64,000 nucleotides of DNA from positions 124,001 to 188,000 of the forward strand of contig CXTY01000040.1 of NCBI GenBank assembly GCA_001404055.1, in the 5' to 3' direction. Below the pieces are notes generated by a model. The model worked only from the letters and a program-made list of their open reading frames with translations. It was not told the origin of the DNA and ran no database searches. Numbering within the stretch: the first letter of the stretch is position 1; each line of letters begins with the position of its first letter. This DNA is from Roseibium album (GTDB lineage Bacteria > Pseudomonadota > Alphaproteobacteria > Rhizobiales > Stappiaceae). The position numbers and the translations under genes were made by a program. Shown piece after piece: positions 25,773 through 33,533 of this stretch.

Positions 25773-27122
25773 ATGGCTGACACGATCTTTGCCCTGTCGA
25801 GTGGCGCAGTACCGTCTGGTGTTGCCGTTGTCAGGGTTTCTGGGCCAAAGACCAAAGAGATTGTTGAAGCGCTCTGTGGCCGGGCTCCTGTGCCTCGACA
25901 GGCCGTGGTATCCAAGCTCCGGGATCCGGAATTCAAAGAGACGATTGATGAAGCTATTGTTCTCTTCTTCAAGGGACCAGCGAGCTTTACCGGTGAAGAT
26001 GTAGCCGAGTTTCAGTGCCACGGCGGCCGGGCAGTGGTCAGCAAGCTTCTTTCAGTTCTTGGACAATTTGAGGACTGCCGGCCAGCGGATCCAGGTGAAT
26101 TTACAAGACGGGCTTTCGATGGCGGGCGCATGGACCTGACTGAGGTCGAGGGACTTGGTGACCTTATTGCCGCTGAAACGGAGAGCCAGCGAAAACAGGC
26201 TGTGCGCCAGATGGGTGGGGCACTTGGTGAGCTTTATGAGGACTGGCGCAAACGTCTCATACACATGAGAGCCATGATCGAGGCAGATTTCGACTTTGCC
26301 GATGAGGAAGATGTGCCAGGTAGTGTGGCTGACCAGGTCTGGCTGGAGGCGTCAAGTCTTCATGCTGAAATAGGCGACCACCTCGAGAGATCAAAGAGCG
26401 GGGAACGGCTTCGGTCAGGATTGCAGGTCGTTTTAATGGGCGCACCGAACGCAGGTAAATCCAGCTTGCTGAATGCAATTGCCGGCAGGGATGTGGCCAT
26501 CGTGACCGAGGAGGCCGGTACGACCAGAGATGTCATAGAGGTGCATCTGGATTTGGCGGGTTATCCGGTAACCCTCGTAGATACGGCTGGGCTTCGTCAG
26601 GCAGAGGGTTTGATAGAACGCGAAGGGATTCGCAGAGCAGAGGCCAGAGGTCACGAAGCAGATCTCATCTTGTGGGCCGTTGAGCCGGACGGGGCCGAGA
26701 ATTCTGATACTTCATCGGGTCTTCCTGAAGAACTGCGTTCCAAGGTTCCAGTTTGGACTGTTCGAACAAAGAGCGATCTTGTGACACCTCCGAAACAAGA
26801 CTCATCCGGAACGATCCAGGAAATTGCTAGTTCCACCAAAAACGTTGAAGGAATTGAACAGCTTTTTTCGGCTCTTACACGTTTTGCAGCGGAAACGATT
26901 TCGCTTAGCGAAACTCCATTAGCCACACGTGCGCGTCACCGGCATTACCTGGTAGAGTGCCTTACGGGACTGGGTGGCGCCGTCAATTCAGATCATCTTC
27001 CAACAGAGCTGAGAGCAGAAGATTTGCGCCGAGCGGCCGACGCTCTTGGTCGCATCACTGGTCGTATTGATGTGGAAGATTTGCTCGATGTGATTTTCCG
27101 GGATTTTTGTATCGGCAAGTAA
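25773..27122 (+). CDS. mnmE: tRNA modification GTPase MnmE
   Basis: With MnmG makes the 5-carboxymethylaminomethyl modification of wobble uridine in tRNA. The 449-residue protein has the N-terminal folate-binding domain (TIFALSSGAVPSGVAVVRVSG), a helical domain, and the inserted GTPase with G1 GAPNAGKSS (223-231), G2 EEAGTTRDV, G3 DTAGL and G4 TKSD, and it ends with the catalytic FCIGK. Start at ATG 25773 with AAGGA 7 bases upstream, not the further upstream ATG at 25752. A gap of 301 bases with two parS-like sites separates it from mnmG. Confidence 0.96.
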   Translation: MADTIFALSSGAVPSGVAVVRVSGPKTKEIVEALCGRAPVPRQAVVSKLRDPEFKETIDEAIVLFFKGPASFTGEDVAEFQCHGGRAVVSKLLSVLGQFEDCRPADPGEFTRRAFDGGRMDLTEVEGLGDLIAAETESQRKQAVRQMGGALGELYEDWRKRLIHMRAMIEADFDFADEEDVPGSVADQVWLEASSLHAEIGDHLERSKSGERLRSGLQVVLMGAPNAGKSSLLNAIAGRDVAIVTEEAGTTRDVIEVHLDLAGYPVTLVDTAGLRQAEGLIEREGIRRAEARGHEADLILWAVEPDGAENSDTSSGLPEELRSKVPVWTVRTKSDLVTPPKQDSSGTIQEIASSTKNVEGIEQLFSALTRFAAETISLSETPLATRARHRHYLVECLTGLGGAVNSDHLPTELRAEDLRRAADALGRITGRIDVEDLLDVIFRDFCIGK

Positions 27123-27124
27123 AC

Positions 27125-27140
27125 TGTTTCACGTGAATCA
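27125..27140. other. parS-like site 5
   Basis: TGTTTCACGTGAATCA, immediately after the mnmE stop; canonical left half, GAATC in the right half. Confidence 0.8.
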
Positions 27141-27177
27141 ATTCAGGCGATCCAAGGATCAATTCATAACCGGAACA

Positions 27178-27193
27178 TGTTTCACGTGAATCC
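27178..27193. other. parS-like site 6
   Basis: TGTTTCACGTGAATCC, 53 bases after site 5 in the same orientation (about five helical turns), also with an overlapping GAATC. The rest of the 27123-27423 gap holds no visible gene and presumably the mnmG promoter. Confidence 0.8.
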
Positions 27194-27423
27194 ATCGTTT
27201 GGATCTTCGATAGTCAAAGCGGATTGACTTGGCGGCGGATTCGGTTTGTGGAATTCAGCTTTGACCGGAAGCCTTGCTCGCCGTATAAGTCCCCACGAAC
27301 AGGTGCTGACATGGTCAGCCCATGATAGTCTGGCGCAGGGCGCCGGAGACCGATCCCAAAAACGATCTGAAAGTTACAGGGTGCTTTGAGCGTTGCTGAA
27401 GGACCTGTGTAAGCGGCGAGAAT

Positions 27424-29310
27424 ATGAGCGATCAGGAACTGACATTCGACGTTGTGGTTATAGGTGGTGGTCATGCCGGCTGCGAGGCTGCTGCGGCTTC
27501 AGCGCGTGCTGGCGCCTCTACCGCTTTGGTCACCCACCGCGCTGAGACAATTGGCGTGATGTCTTGTAATCCGGCAATCGGCGGATTGGGTAAAGGGCAT
27601 CTTGTTCGGGAAATTGATGCACTTGATGGCTTGATGGGCCGGGTCGCAGACCAGGGCGGAATTCAGTTCAGAATGCTGAATGGACGCAAGGGACCGGCCG
27701 TTCGCGGACCGCGGGCACAGGCAGATCGTAAACTTTATCGCGAAGCTATGCAGCGCGAAATCGCTGACATCAAAGATCTGACCGTCGTTGAAGGTGAGGC
27801 GCATAAGATCCGCTACGAGGGCGACGGCGAAGGCCGCGCGCTGTCAGGTATCGATTTGGCTGACGGACGCGTGGTGTCTTGCAAGGCAGTGGTCCTGACC
27901 AGCGGAACCTTCCTTAGAGGTCTTATCCATATTGGAGACAAGAAGATCCCGGCGGGAAGGTCTGGCGAAGCGCCGGCCATGGGCTTGTCTGGCTCGCTTG
28001 AAGAAATCGGATTCCAACTTGGTCGCCTGAAAACAGGAACGCCTGCGCGACTTGATGGCCGGACCATTCATTGGGATCGCCTGGAGGAACAGCCGGGGGA
28101 CGAGACCCCGATCCCATTTTCTTCGCTGACCGACAAGATCACAACGCCGCAAATACCCTGTCACATAACCCGGACAACTCCTGAAACTCATCAGATTATT
28201 CGGGAAAATCTCTCCCGTTCGGCCATGTATTCCGGCGAGATCAAGGGTCGTGGACCGCGCTATTGTCCGTCGATTGAGGACAAGATCGTCCGCTTTGGAG
28301 ATCGGGATGGTCACCAGATCTTTCTCGAGCCAGAGGGTCTTGATGATCACACGGTCTATCCGAATGGGATTTCCACGTCGCTGCCAGAAGATGCTCAGTT
28401 GGCTTTCCTGAAGACCATACCTGGGCTGGAAGATGTGAAGGTCATTCAGCCTGGATATGCGATCGAATATGATCATGTAGATCCGCGCGAATTGCGGACA
28501 ACGCTGGAAGCCAGGAAGTGTCCGGGTCTCTATCTGGCGGGCCAGATCAATGGCACGACCGGGTACGAGGAAGCTGGAGCGCAAGGGCTTGTTGCCGGCC
28601 TCAATGCAGCTTTGAAAGTAGCTGGTAGATCACCGTTCGTGGTTGATCGGTCCCAGGGATATATCGGCGTGATGATCGACGATCTGGTTACGCGCGGCAT
28701 TTCAGAACCTTATCGCATGTTCACGTCTCGGGCGGAATACCGCCTCTCGCTCAGGGCAGACAATGCGGATCAGAGACTGACGCCGCTCGGTATTGCGCTT
28801 GGATGTGTTTCCGTCAGGCGGCGTGAAGCTTTTGCGGCCAAGATGGAAAAGATCGCGGAAGCGGAACAATTGCTCAAGCGTTTGAGCCTCACACCTTCCG
28901 AAGCGCAGAAGAAAGGCCTTCCTGTTAATCAGGATGGTGTCCGTCGGTCAGCTTTTGATCTGCTGTCTTATCCCAATGTTACCTATGAAGGGCTTCAATC
29001 TGTATGGCCCGAGTTGAGCGATATCAGTCAGGAGATCGCTGAGCAGGTTGCGACTGACGCGCTTTATGCTGTCTATCTTGAGCGGCAGATGGCGGACATC
29101 GAAGCGCTGAAGCGCGATGAGGCTTTGGAGATCCCCGATGATTTCGACTACGAAGTGATTGTAAGCCTTTCCAATGAAGTGAAGCAGAAGCTAACCGATG
29201 TGCGTCCAGCTACCCTTGGTCAGGCGTCCCGGATGGATGGCATAACCCCTGTGGCTCTGACTTTGATCCTGTCGCATCTGAAACGCAAAAGCCGGAAAGG
29301 GGCGGCTTGA
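27424..29310 (+). CDS. mnmG: tRNA uridine-5-carboxymethylaminomethyl(34) synthesis enzyme MnmG
   Basis: FAD- and NADH-dependent partner of MnmE in wobble uridine modification. The 628-residue protein starts with the FAD-binding VVIGGGHAGCEAA (about 11-23), has the two family signatures GPRAQADRKLYR and GQINGTTGYEEAGAQGLVAG, and the C-terminal MnmE-interacting helical domain ending in a conserved YEVIVSLSNEVKQKL...RPATLGQASRM segment. Overlaps the start of rsmG, so mnmG-rsmG-parA-parB is probably one transcript. Confidence 0.96.
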   Translation: MSDQELTFDVVVIGGGHAGCEAAAASARAGASTALVTHRAETIGVMSCNPAIGGLGKGHLVREIDALDGLMGRVADQGGIQFRMLNGRKGPAVRGPRAQADRKLYREAMQREIADIKDLTVVEGEAHKIRYEGDGEGRALSGIDLADGRVVSCKAVVLTSGTFLRGLIHIGDKKIPAGRSGEAPAMGLSGSLEEIGFQLGRLKTGTPARLDGRTIHWDRLEEQPGDETPIPFSSLTDKITTPQIPCHITRTTPETHQIIRENLSRSAMYSGEIKGRGPRYCPSIEDKIVRFGDRDGHQIFLEPEGLDDHTVYPNGISTSLPEDAQLAFLKTIPGLEDVKVIQPGYAIEYDHVDPRELRTTLEARKCPGLYLAGQINGTTGYEEAGAQGLVAGLNAALKVAGRSPFVVDRSQGYIGVMIDDLVTRGISEPYRMFTSRAEYRLSLRADNADQRLTPLGIALGCVSVRRREAFAAKMEKIAEAEQLLKRLSLTPSEAQKKGLPVNQDGVRRSAFDLLSYPNVTYEGLQSVWPELSDISQEIAEQVATDALYAVYLERQMADIEALKRDEALEIPDDFDYEVIVSLSNEVKQKLTDVRPATLGQASRMDGITPVALTLILSHLKRKSRKGAA

Positions 29311-29966
29311 TGATGCGGCCAGTGGTGTTGAACAGTTCTGGAAAGGTTGTGCATAAGTTTGGGGATGTTTCACGTGAAACGTTGGAGCGATTGCAGGTCT
29401 ATGTTGACCTCGTTTTGAAGTGGCAACCCGCACAAAACCTCATTGCACCCTCCACGATCCCGGACGTCTGGACGCGGCATATCGCGGACAGTCTCCAGAC
29501 ACAGTGGAGTTATCCAGAGGCCAGAACGTGGGTTGATATTGGCAGCGGTGGAGGGTTTCCAGGTGTGGTCACGGCCATTCTGCTTGCGGACGATCCGGCA
29601 GGTCATGTGCACATGATCGAGAGCAATCAGCGCAAGGCCGCATTCCTGAGAACGGCGCTTAGAGAAACCGGATCCAGGGGAACGGTCTATCCGGACCGTA
29701 TCGAATCGGTTGCGAAAGAATGGGGTCAAGGCCCTGTCGATGGTGTGTCCGCGCGCGCACTTGCATCACTTGACCTGCTATTTCGACTGTCAGAACCCTT
29801 CACAAAGCAGGGTGCAAAGGCTGTTTTCCACAAAGGTCAGGATTTTCAGAGAGAAGTTAACGAAGTCTCTGACACTTGGGCATTCGATCTGGTAGAAAAG
29901 GAAAGCCTAGTTGATCCTACGAGCCGGATGCTTGTCTTTTCAGACATTTCAGCCCGGCCGGTGTGA
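29310..29966 (+). CDS. rsmG: 16S rRNA (guanine-527-N7)-methyltransferase
   Basis: Methylates G527 of 16S rRNA using S-adenosylmethionine. The 218-residue protein has the SAM motif WVDIGSGGGFPGVV (about 71-84) and the family patterns LKWQPAQNLIAPSTI and SRALASLDLL-like SARALASLDLL. The start overlaps the mnmG stop (TGATG); TTG 29307, ATG 29310 and ATG 29313 are all in frame, and I use 29310. Codons for FGDVSRET contain a canonical parS site, a known feature of the rsmG 5' end in several bacteria. Confidence 0.94.
   Translation: MMRPVVLNSSGKVVHKFGDVSRETLERLQVYVDLVLKWQPAQNLIAPSTIPDVWTRHIADSLQTQWSYPEARTWVDIGSGGGFPGVVTAILLADDPAGHVHMIESNQRKAAFLRTALRETGSRGTVYPDRIESVAKEWGQGPVDGVSARALASLDLLFRLSEPFTKQGAKAVFHKGQDFQREVNEVSDTWAFDLVEKESLVDPTSRMLVFSDISARPV
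29366..29381. other. parS site 7, canonical, inside rsmG
   Basis: TGTTTCACGTGAAACG matches the canonical palindrome TGTTTCACGTGAAACA at 15 of 16 bases and lies in codons for VSRET of rsmG. Unlike sites 1-6 it has no overlapping GANTC. About 620 bases upstream of parA. Confidence 0.92.
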
Positions 29967-29987
29967 GCCCAGGAAAGTGTCGTTGCA

Positions 29988-30812
29988 ATGAGCATGCTTC
30001 CCGAAACGCCGCGCGTTCTCGCGCTGGCAAACCAAAAAGGCGGTGTTGGAAAAACCACCACCGCAATCAACCTCGGGACTGCGCTTGCGGCCATCGGGGA
30101 GAAAGTCCTTGTGATCGACCTCGATCCGCAAGGCAATGCCTCGACGGGTCTCGGGATTGAGCACCGGGATCGTGGCCTTTCCACTTATGAAGTTCTGAGT
30201 GGCGATTGTTCACTGGCGGAGGCCGTTCGTGAAACGGCAGTGCAACGTCTCTGGGTGGCACCTTCCACCATGGACCTACTCGGCCTGGAACTTGAAATTG
30301 CGTCAACCAGCGACCGGGCTTTCCGGATGCGGAGCGCGATTGAAAACCTGACCCGGTCCCGGCTATTTCAGGAACTTGGATTTTCTTACGTCCTGATCGA
30401 TTGTCCGCCGTCTCTCAACTTGTTGACGATCAACGCCTTGTCGGCATCGCATTCCATTCTTGTACCGTTGCAATGCGAGTTCTTCGCTCTTGAAGGTCTG
30501 AGTCAGTTGCTCAGTACGGTTGAGCAGGTAAAGAATGCGCTCAATTCCGAACTCAGCATCCATGGCATTGTTCTGACCATGTATGACAGCAGGAACAATC
30601 TTTCCAACCAGGTTGTCGCTGACGTCCGGGAGACGATGGGTGATGCGGTTTATGAAACGGTCATTCCGCGCAACGTTCGCATTTCAGAAGCACCTTCCTA
30701 CGGCAAGCCTGCGTTGCTTTACGATTTGAAGTGTGCCGGGAGCCAGGCTTATTTACGACTTGCGTCTGAAATCATTCAGCGTGAGCGTGAATTGCGCAAA
30801 GTAGCGGCCTGA
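29988..30812 (+). CDS. parA: Chromosome partitioning ATPase ParA
   Basis: Deviant-Walker ATPase that moves ParB-parS complexes, and so the origins, apart. The 274-residue protein has NQKGGVGKTTT (signature Lys17 and Lys22), LVIDLDPQGNASTGLG and YVLIDCPPSLNLLT. It lacks the N-terminal helix-turn-helix of plasmid type Ia ParA, so it is the chromosomal type. Follows rsmG by 21 bases; parB follows after 96 bases. Confidence 0.96.
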   Translation: MSMLPETPRVLALANQKGGVGKTTTAINLGTALAAIGEKVLVIDLDPQGNASTGLGIEHRDRGLSTYEVLSGDCSLAEAVRETAVQRLWVAPSTMDLLGLELEIASTSDRAFRMRSAIENLTRSRLFQELGFSYVLIDCPPSLNLLTINALSASHSILVPLQCEFFALEGLSQLLSTVEQVKNALNSELSIHGIVLTMYDSRNNLSNQVVADVRETMGDAVYETVIPRNVRISEAPSYGKPALLYDLKCAGSQAYLRLASEIIQRERELRKVAA

Positions 30813-30908
30813 AAAGATTCGGATCCGTGTTGAAATGACGACTGTATCGGTCTTTCGAAAAGCCGATACAATATAACGTATTGAAATATAATAAGAAGTA
30901 GGTGCGGC

Positions 30909-31814
30909 ATGGCGGAAAAAGACGGCAAAAACAAACGTTTGGGCCGAGGATTGGCGGCACTTATCGGAGATTCGGCTCCGGAAGCAGCTGCCCCGCCTGA
31001 AAAGTTCGTCAGGGATACTCGAAAAATTCCGATCGAACACATCGAACCAAATCCACGTAACCCTCGTAAGACTTTTACGGAAAAAGACCTGGGTGATCTC
31101 GCCGAGTCGCTGAAGGCAAAGGGAATTGTACAGCCCATTCTCGTTCGACCGGCCGCAGGTAAAGTCAATCGCTTTGAGATCATCGCCGGCGAACGCCGTT
31201 GGCGCGCAGCGCAACGTGCCGGGCTGCATGAAGCGCCGATTATCATACGTGATGTGACCGACCAGGAAGCGCTCGAGCTTGCGATTATCGAAAACGTTCA
31301 GCGTGCGGATCTGAACCCAATTGAAGAGGCAATGGGTTACGAGCAACTGACCGCGGAGTTCAGTTACAGCCAGGGCGAACTTGCAAAAGTGATTGGCAAG
31401 AGCCGCAGCCATGTCGCCAATACCATGCGGCTTTTGAAGTTGCCCAATTCGGTCAAGGACTATCTGGCTGAAGGTTTGCTGACGGCAGGACACGCCAGGG
31501 CCTTGATCACCGTGGAAGATCCGGCTGCTCTTGCCGAGCTGATCGTCGAAAAGGGTCTGACGGTTCGGGATGCCGAAAGGATCTCCCAGGACCCTGATGC
31601 GCTTGCAAAGCTAAAAGGCGAAAAGGTTCCAGGCGAAAAACCTCAGAAAGACGCAGACACCAAGGCTCTGGAAAAACGTCTGACTGACACGCTTGGGCTC
31701 AAGGTCTCTGTTGGTCATAAACCGGGCAAGGAAACCGGGGATCTGAAGATCAAATATACGTCTTTGGAACAGCTTGATGAGCTGTGCAAGAAACTTGGCG
31801 TCGAGACGCGATAG
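30909..31814 (+). CDS. parB: Chromosome partitioning protein ParB (parS-binding CTPase)
   Basis: Binds parS, loads onto DNA as a CTP-gated clamp and stimulates ParA. In 301 residues: the N-terminal ParA-contact motif KNKRLGRGLAALIGD (8-21), the CTP-binding domain with GERRWRAAQ (94-102) and ENVQRADLNPIEEA, the parS-reading helix-turn-helix LAKVIGKSRSHVANTMRLLKLP (about 158-180), and a C-terminal dimer domain. An AT-rich gap before it may hold its own promoter. The nearby parS-like sites are its expected targets. Confidence 0.96.
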   Translation: MAEKDGKNKRLGRGLAALIGDSAPEAAAPPEKFVRDTRKIPIEHIEPNPRNPRKTFTEKDLGDLAESLKAKGIVQPILVRPAAGKVNRFEIIAGERRWRAAQRAGLHEAPIIIRDVTDQEALELAIIENVQRADLNPIEEAMGYEQLTAEFSYSQGELAKVIGKSRSHVANTMRLLKLPNSVKDYLAEGLLTAGHARALITVEDPAALAELIVEKGLTVRDAERISQDPDALAKLKGEKVPGEKPQKDADTKALEKRLTDTLGLKVSVGHKPGKETGDLKIKYTSLEQLDELCKKLGVETR

Positions 31815-31892
31815 CGGACGCACCTACGCAGTCCGCAAAGACGTTGGAACAAGCGTGGGGATAACCACAGGCACGTTGAAAAGTTGTTTGTA

Positions 31893-32933
31893 TCAGCGCC
31901 GCTGGTTTCGTGCCCTGGCAGCTCGCCCAAGTTTCAGCAGAGCTTCTGACAAGACCGGTACGCCGAGCGGGTCATTCAGTCTGGAAATCCTTGTCGCCTC
32001 ACTCAGGATTTCCATCGACTTTTCCAAGTCCTTCTGGGACCAGATGCGTAACTGGGTCGAGAACTTTGGTTTCCGGCTGAAGAAGATTGGCGGGCGCTGG
32101 CTGTCGATAACCTGTTGTGCGCTTTTGCCACTATCAATGTCGATGCGCATCCGATGAAGGTTCTGAAAATGTTTCAGAGCCTGGTTGGCGATGACAGAAG
32201 CTTTCGACCCGGCTTCAGAAAGCCGTTCCAGTCCATGGTCCAGAACTTCCAGATTACCGGTTGCGGCCGCGTCAATCAGTTCCGATGTTTCAAATGAGGA
32301 AGCGTCGCCGATAATGGCTTCAATGTCTTCACTTTCAATACGGCCATTGCCAAGCGCATAAAGGCACAGTTTCTTGAGTTCACCACGGCTGGCCATGCGG
32401 TCGCCACCCAGGAGGCTGTGAAGGGCAGCGCGGGCCTCTCGCGTGATGGTCAGACCGGATTCTCTGGTTTCTTCGTCGATGAGTTGATCAATGCCCCGGT
32501 CGTTATCTGCATAACAGGGCAGGGCGATGGCCCGTCTGTTTGTCTCGATCAGCTTTCGCAGACCCACGCCCTTTTTAATGTCGCCGGCCTCCAGGACAAC
32601 AAAAGTTTGCAGGTCGTCCAGCTTCAGCACAGGTTCCAGGGACGGATTGAGGTTTTTGCCGCTGGCATCCTTGACCCAGATGATCCTGCGTCCGCCAAAC
32701 AGAGGAACGGTCAGAACTTCATCGATCAATCGATTCGGATCCGAGCTGAGTTCGCTGGCGTCAATTTTCATCAAATTGAAGGGATCACTGTCACCTTCCG
32801 ATGCCTTGGCGACCAGACGGCTTGCTCTTTCTGATACGAGACCAGTGTCAGGACCGAATATGAGCACCACCACACCCGCCTCGGGAGGGTTGGCAATAAA
32901 TCGATCGATCTCCCCGGCTTTCAGGACGGTCAC
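31893..32933 (-). CDS. holA: DNA polymerase III delta subunit
   Basis: Subunit of the clamp loader that opens the beta sliding clamp. The 346-residue AAA+-like protein has the usual divergent N-terminal domain (VLIFGPDTGLVSERASRLV, with no functional P-loop, as expected) followed by a strongly conserved RDPFNLMKID-type segment seen here as SDPFNLMKIDASELSSDPNRLIDEV. Start is a GTG at 32933. Third gene of leuS-lptE-holA on the minus strand, 24 bases after lptE; convergent with parB. Confidence 0.92.
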   Translation of the reverse strand: MTVLKAGEIDRFIANPPEAGVVVLIFGPDTGLVSERASRLVAKASEGDSDPFNLMKIDASELSSDPNRLIDEVLTVPLFGGRRIIWVKDASGKNLNPSLEPVLKLDDLQTFVVLEAGDIKKGVGLRKLIETNRRAIALPCYADNDRGIDQLIDEETRESGLTITREARAALHSLLGGDRMASRGELKKLCLYALGNGRIESEDIEAIIGDASSFETSELIDAAATGNLEVLDHGLERLSEAGSKASVIANQALKHFQNLHRMRIDIDSGKSAQQVIDSQRPPIFFSRKPKFSTQLRIWSQKDLEKSMEILSEATRISRLNDPLGVPVLSEALLKLGRAARARNQRR

Positions 32934-32957
32934 AGTCGATCGACTCCCATCAGGTGT

Positions 32958-33533
32958 TTAGGACTGGCTGGCAAAGTAGCCCGCGACCCGGGCAGCGATG
33001 TCGTCGGCGACCGACTTTGCGACACGTTCCTGCGCGTCTCTGAAAGCTCTCTTATTGGCAAAACGCTGATCAGAGAAATCGTAAGAAGCCGATCTGAATG
33101 ACTTGCCGGTCATCAAAGTTTCATCCGATTGGATGTCACTCAGAACAAAAGTGGCGTTCATCGTGGTGGTGAAGGCAGACGGCACGTCAGCAAAACGTTC
33201 AACGCCAACTGCAGCGCTGTTAACGTCCATGAGGACTTTCAGTCGATAATTCTTCGCAGCGCTGCCTGCACCCCGTTCGAAATTGAACGAAAGTTCATTA
33301 AAAAGAACACGAGCTGCATCTTCATTCGCGTAGCGGCTCGAAATCGATTCTAGATCGATTGCTGCCAATTCGGCCGCGACAGGCGATGGCGTGGAGCCAA
33401 AGTCACCTGAGCCAGTGCCATAAAGCGGGCGAACCTGGCATCCGGAGAGAATCACCGCTGCTGCAAAAGTTGAGCAAAGAGCCGCCTTTCGGAACGAACC
33501 CATTTTCTCGAAGATGTTGTTAAACAACGACAT
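32958..33533 (-). CDS. lptE: LPS-assembly lipoprotein LptE
   Basis: Outer-membrane lipoprotein that plugs and chaperones the LptD lipopolysaccharide translocon. The 191-residue protein has a signal peptide with lipobox LSGC (Cys32) and the alphaproteobacterial LptE opening CQVRPLYG. Position between leuS and holA is the same as in most proteobacteria. The ATG at 33533 overlaps the leuS end by 14 bases; an internal ATG at 33503 (MGSFRKAALCS) is also possible and would give a shorter signal peptide. Confidence 0.88.
   Translation of the reverse strand: MSLFNNIFEKMGSFRKAALCSTFAAAVILSGCQVRPLYGTGSGDFGSTPSPVAAELAAIDLESISSRYANEDAARVLFNELSFNFERGAGSAAKNYRLKVLMDVNSAAVGVERFADVPSAFTTTMNATFVLSDIQSDETLMTGKSFRSASYDFSDQRFANKRAFRDAQERVAKSVADDIAARVAGYFASQS

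Noticed and set aside
25519..26021. Open frames on both strands in the gap before mnmE
   Set aside because: They overlap parS-like sites and the mnmE start, and have no recognisable protein features.
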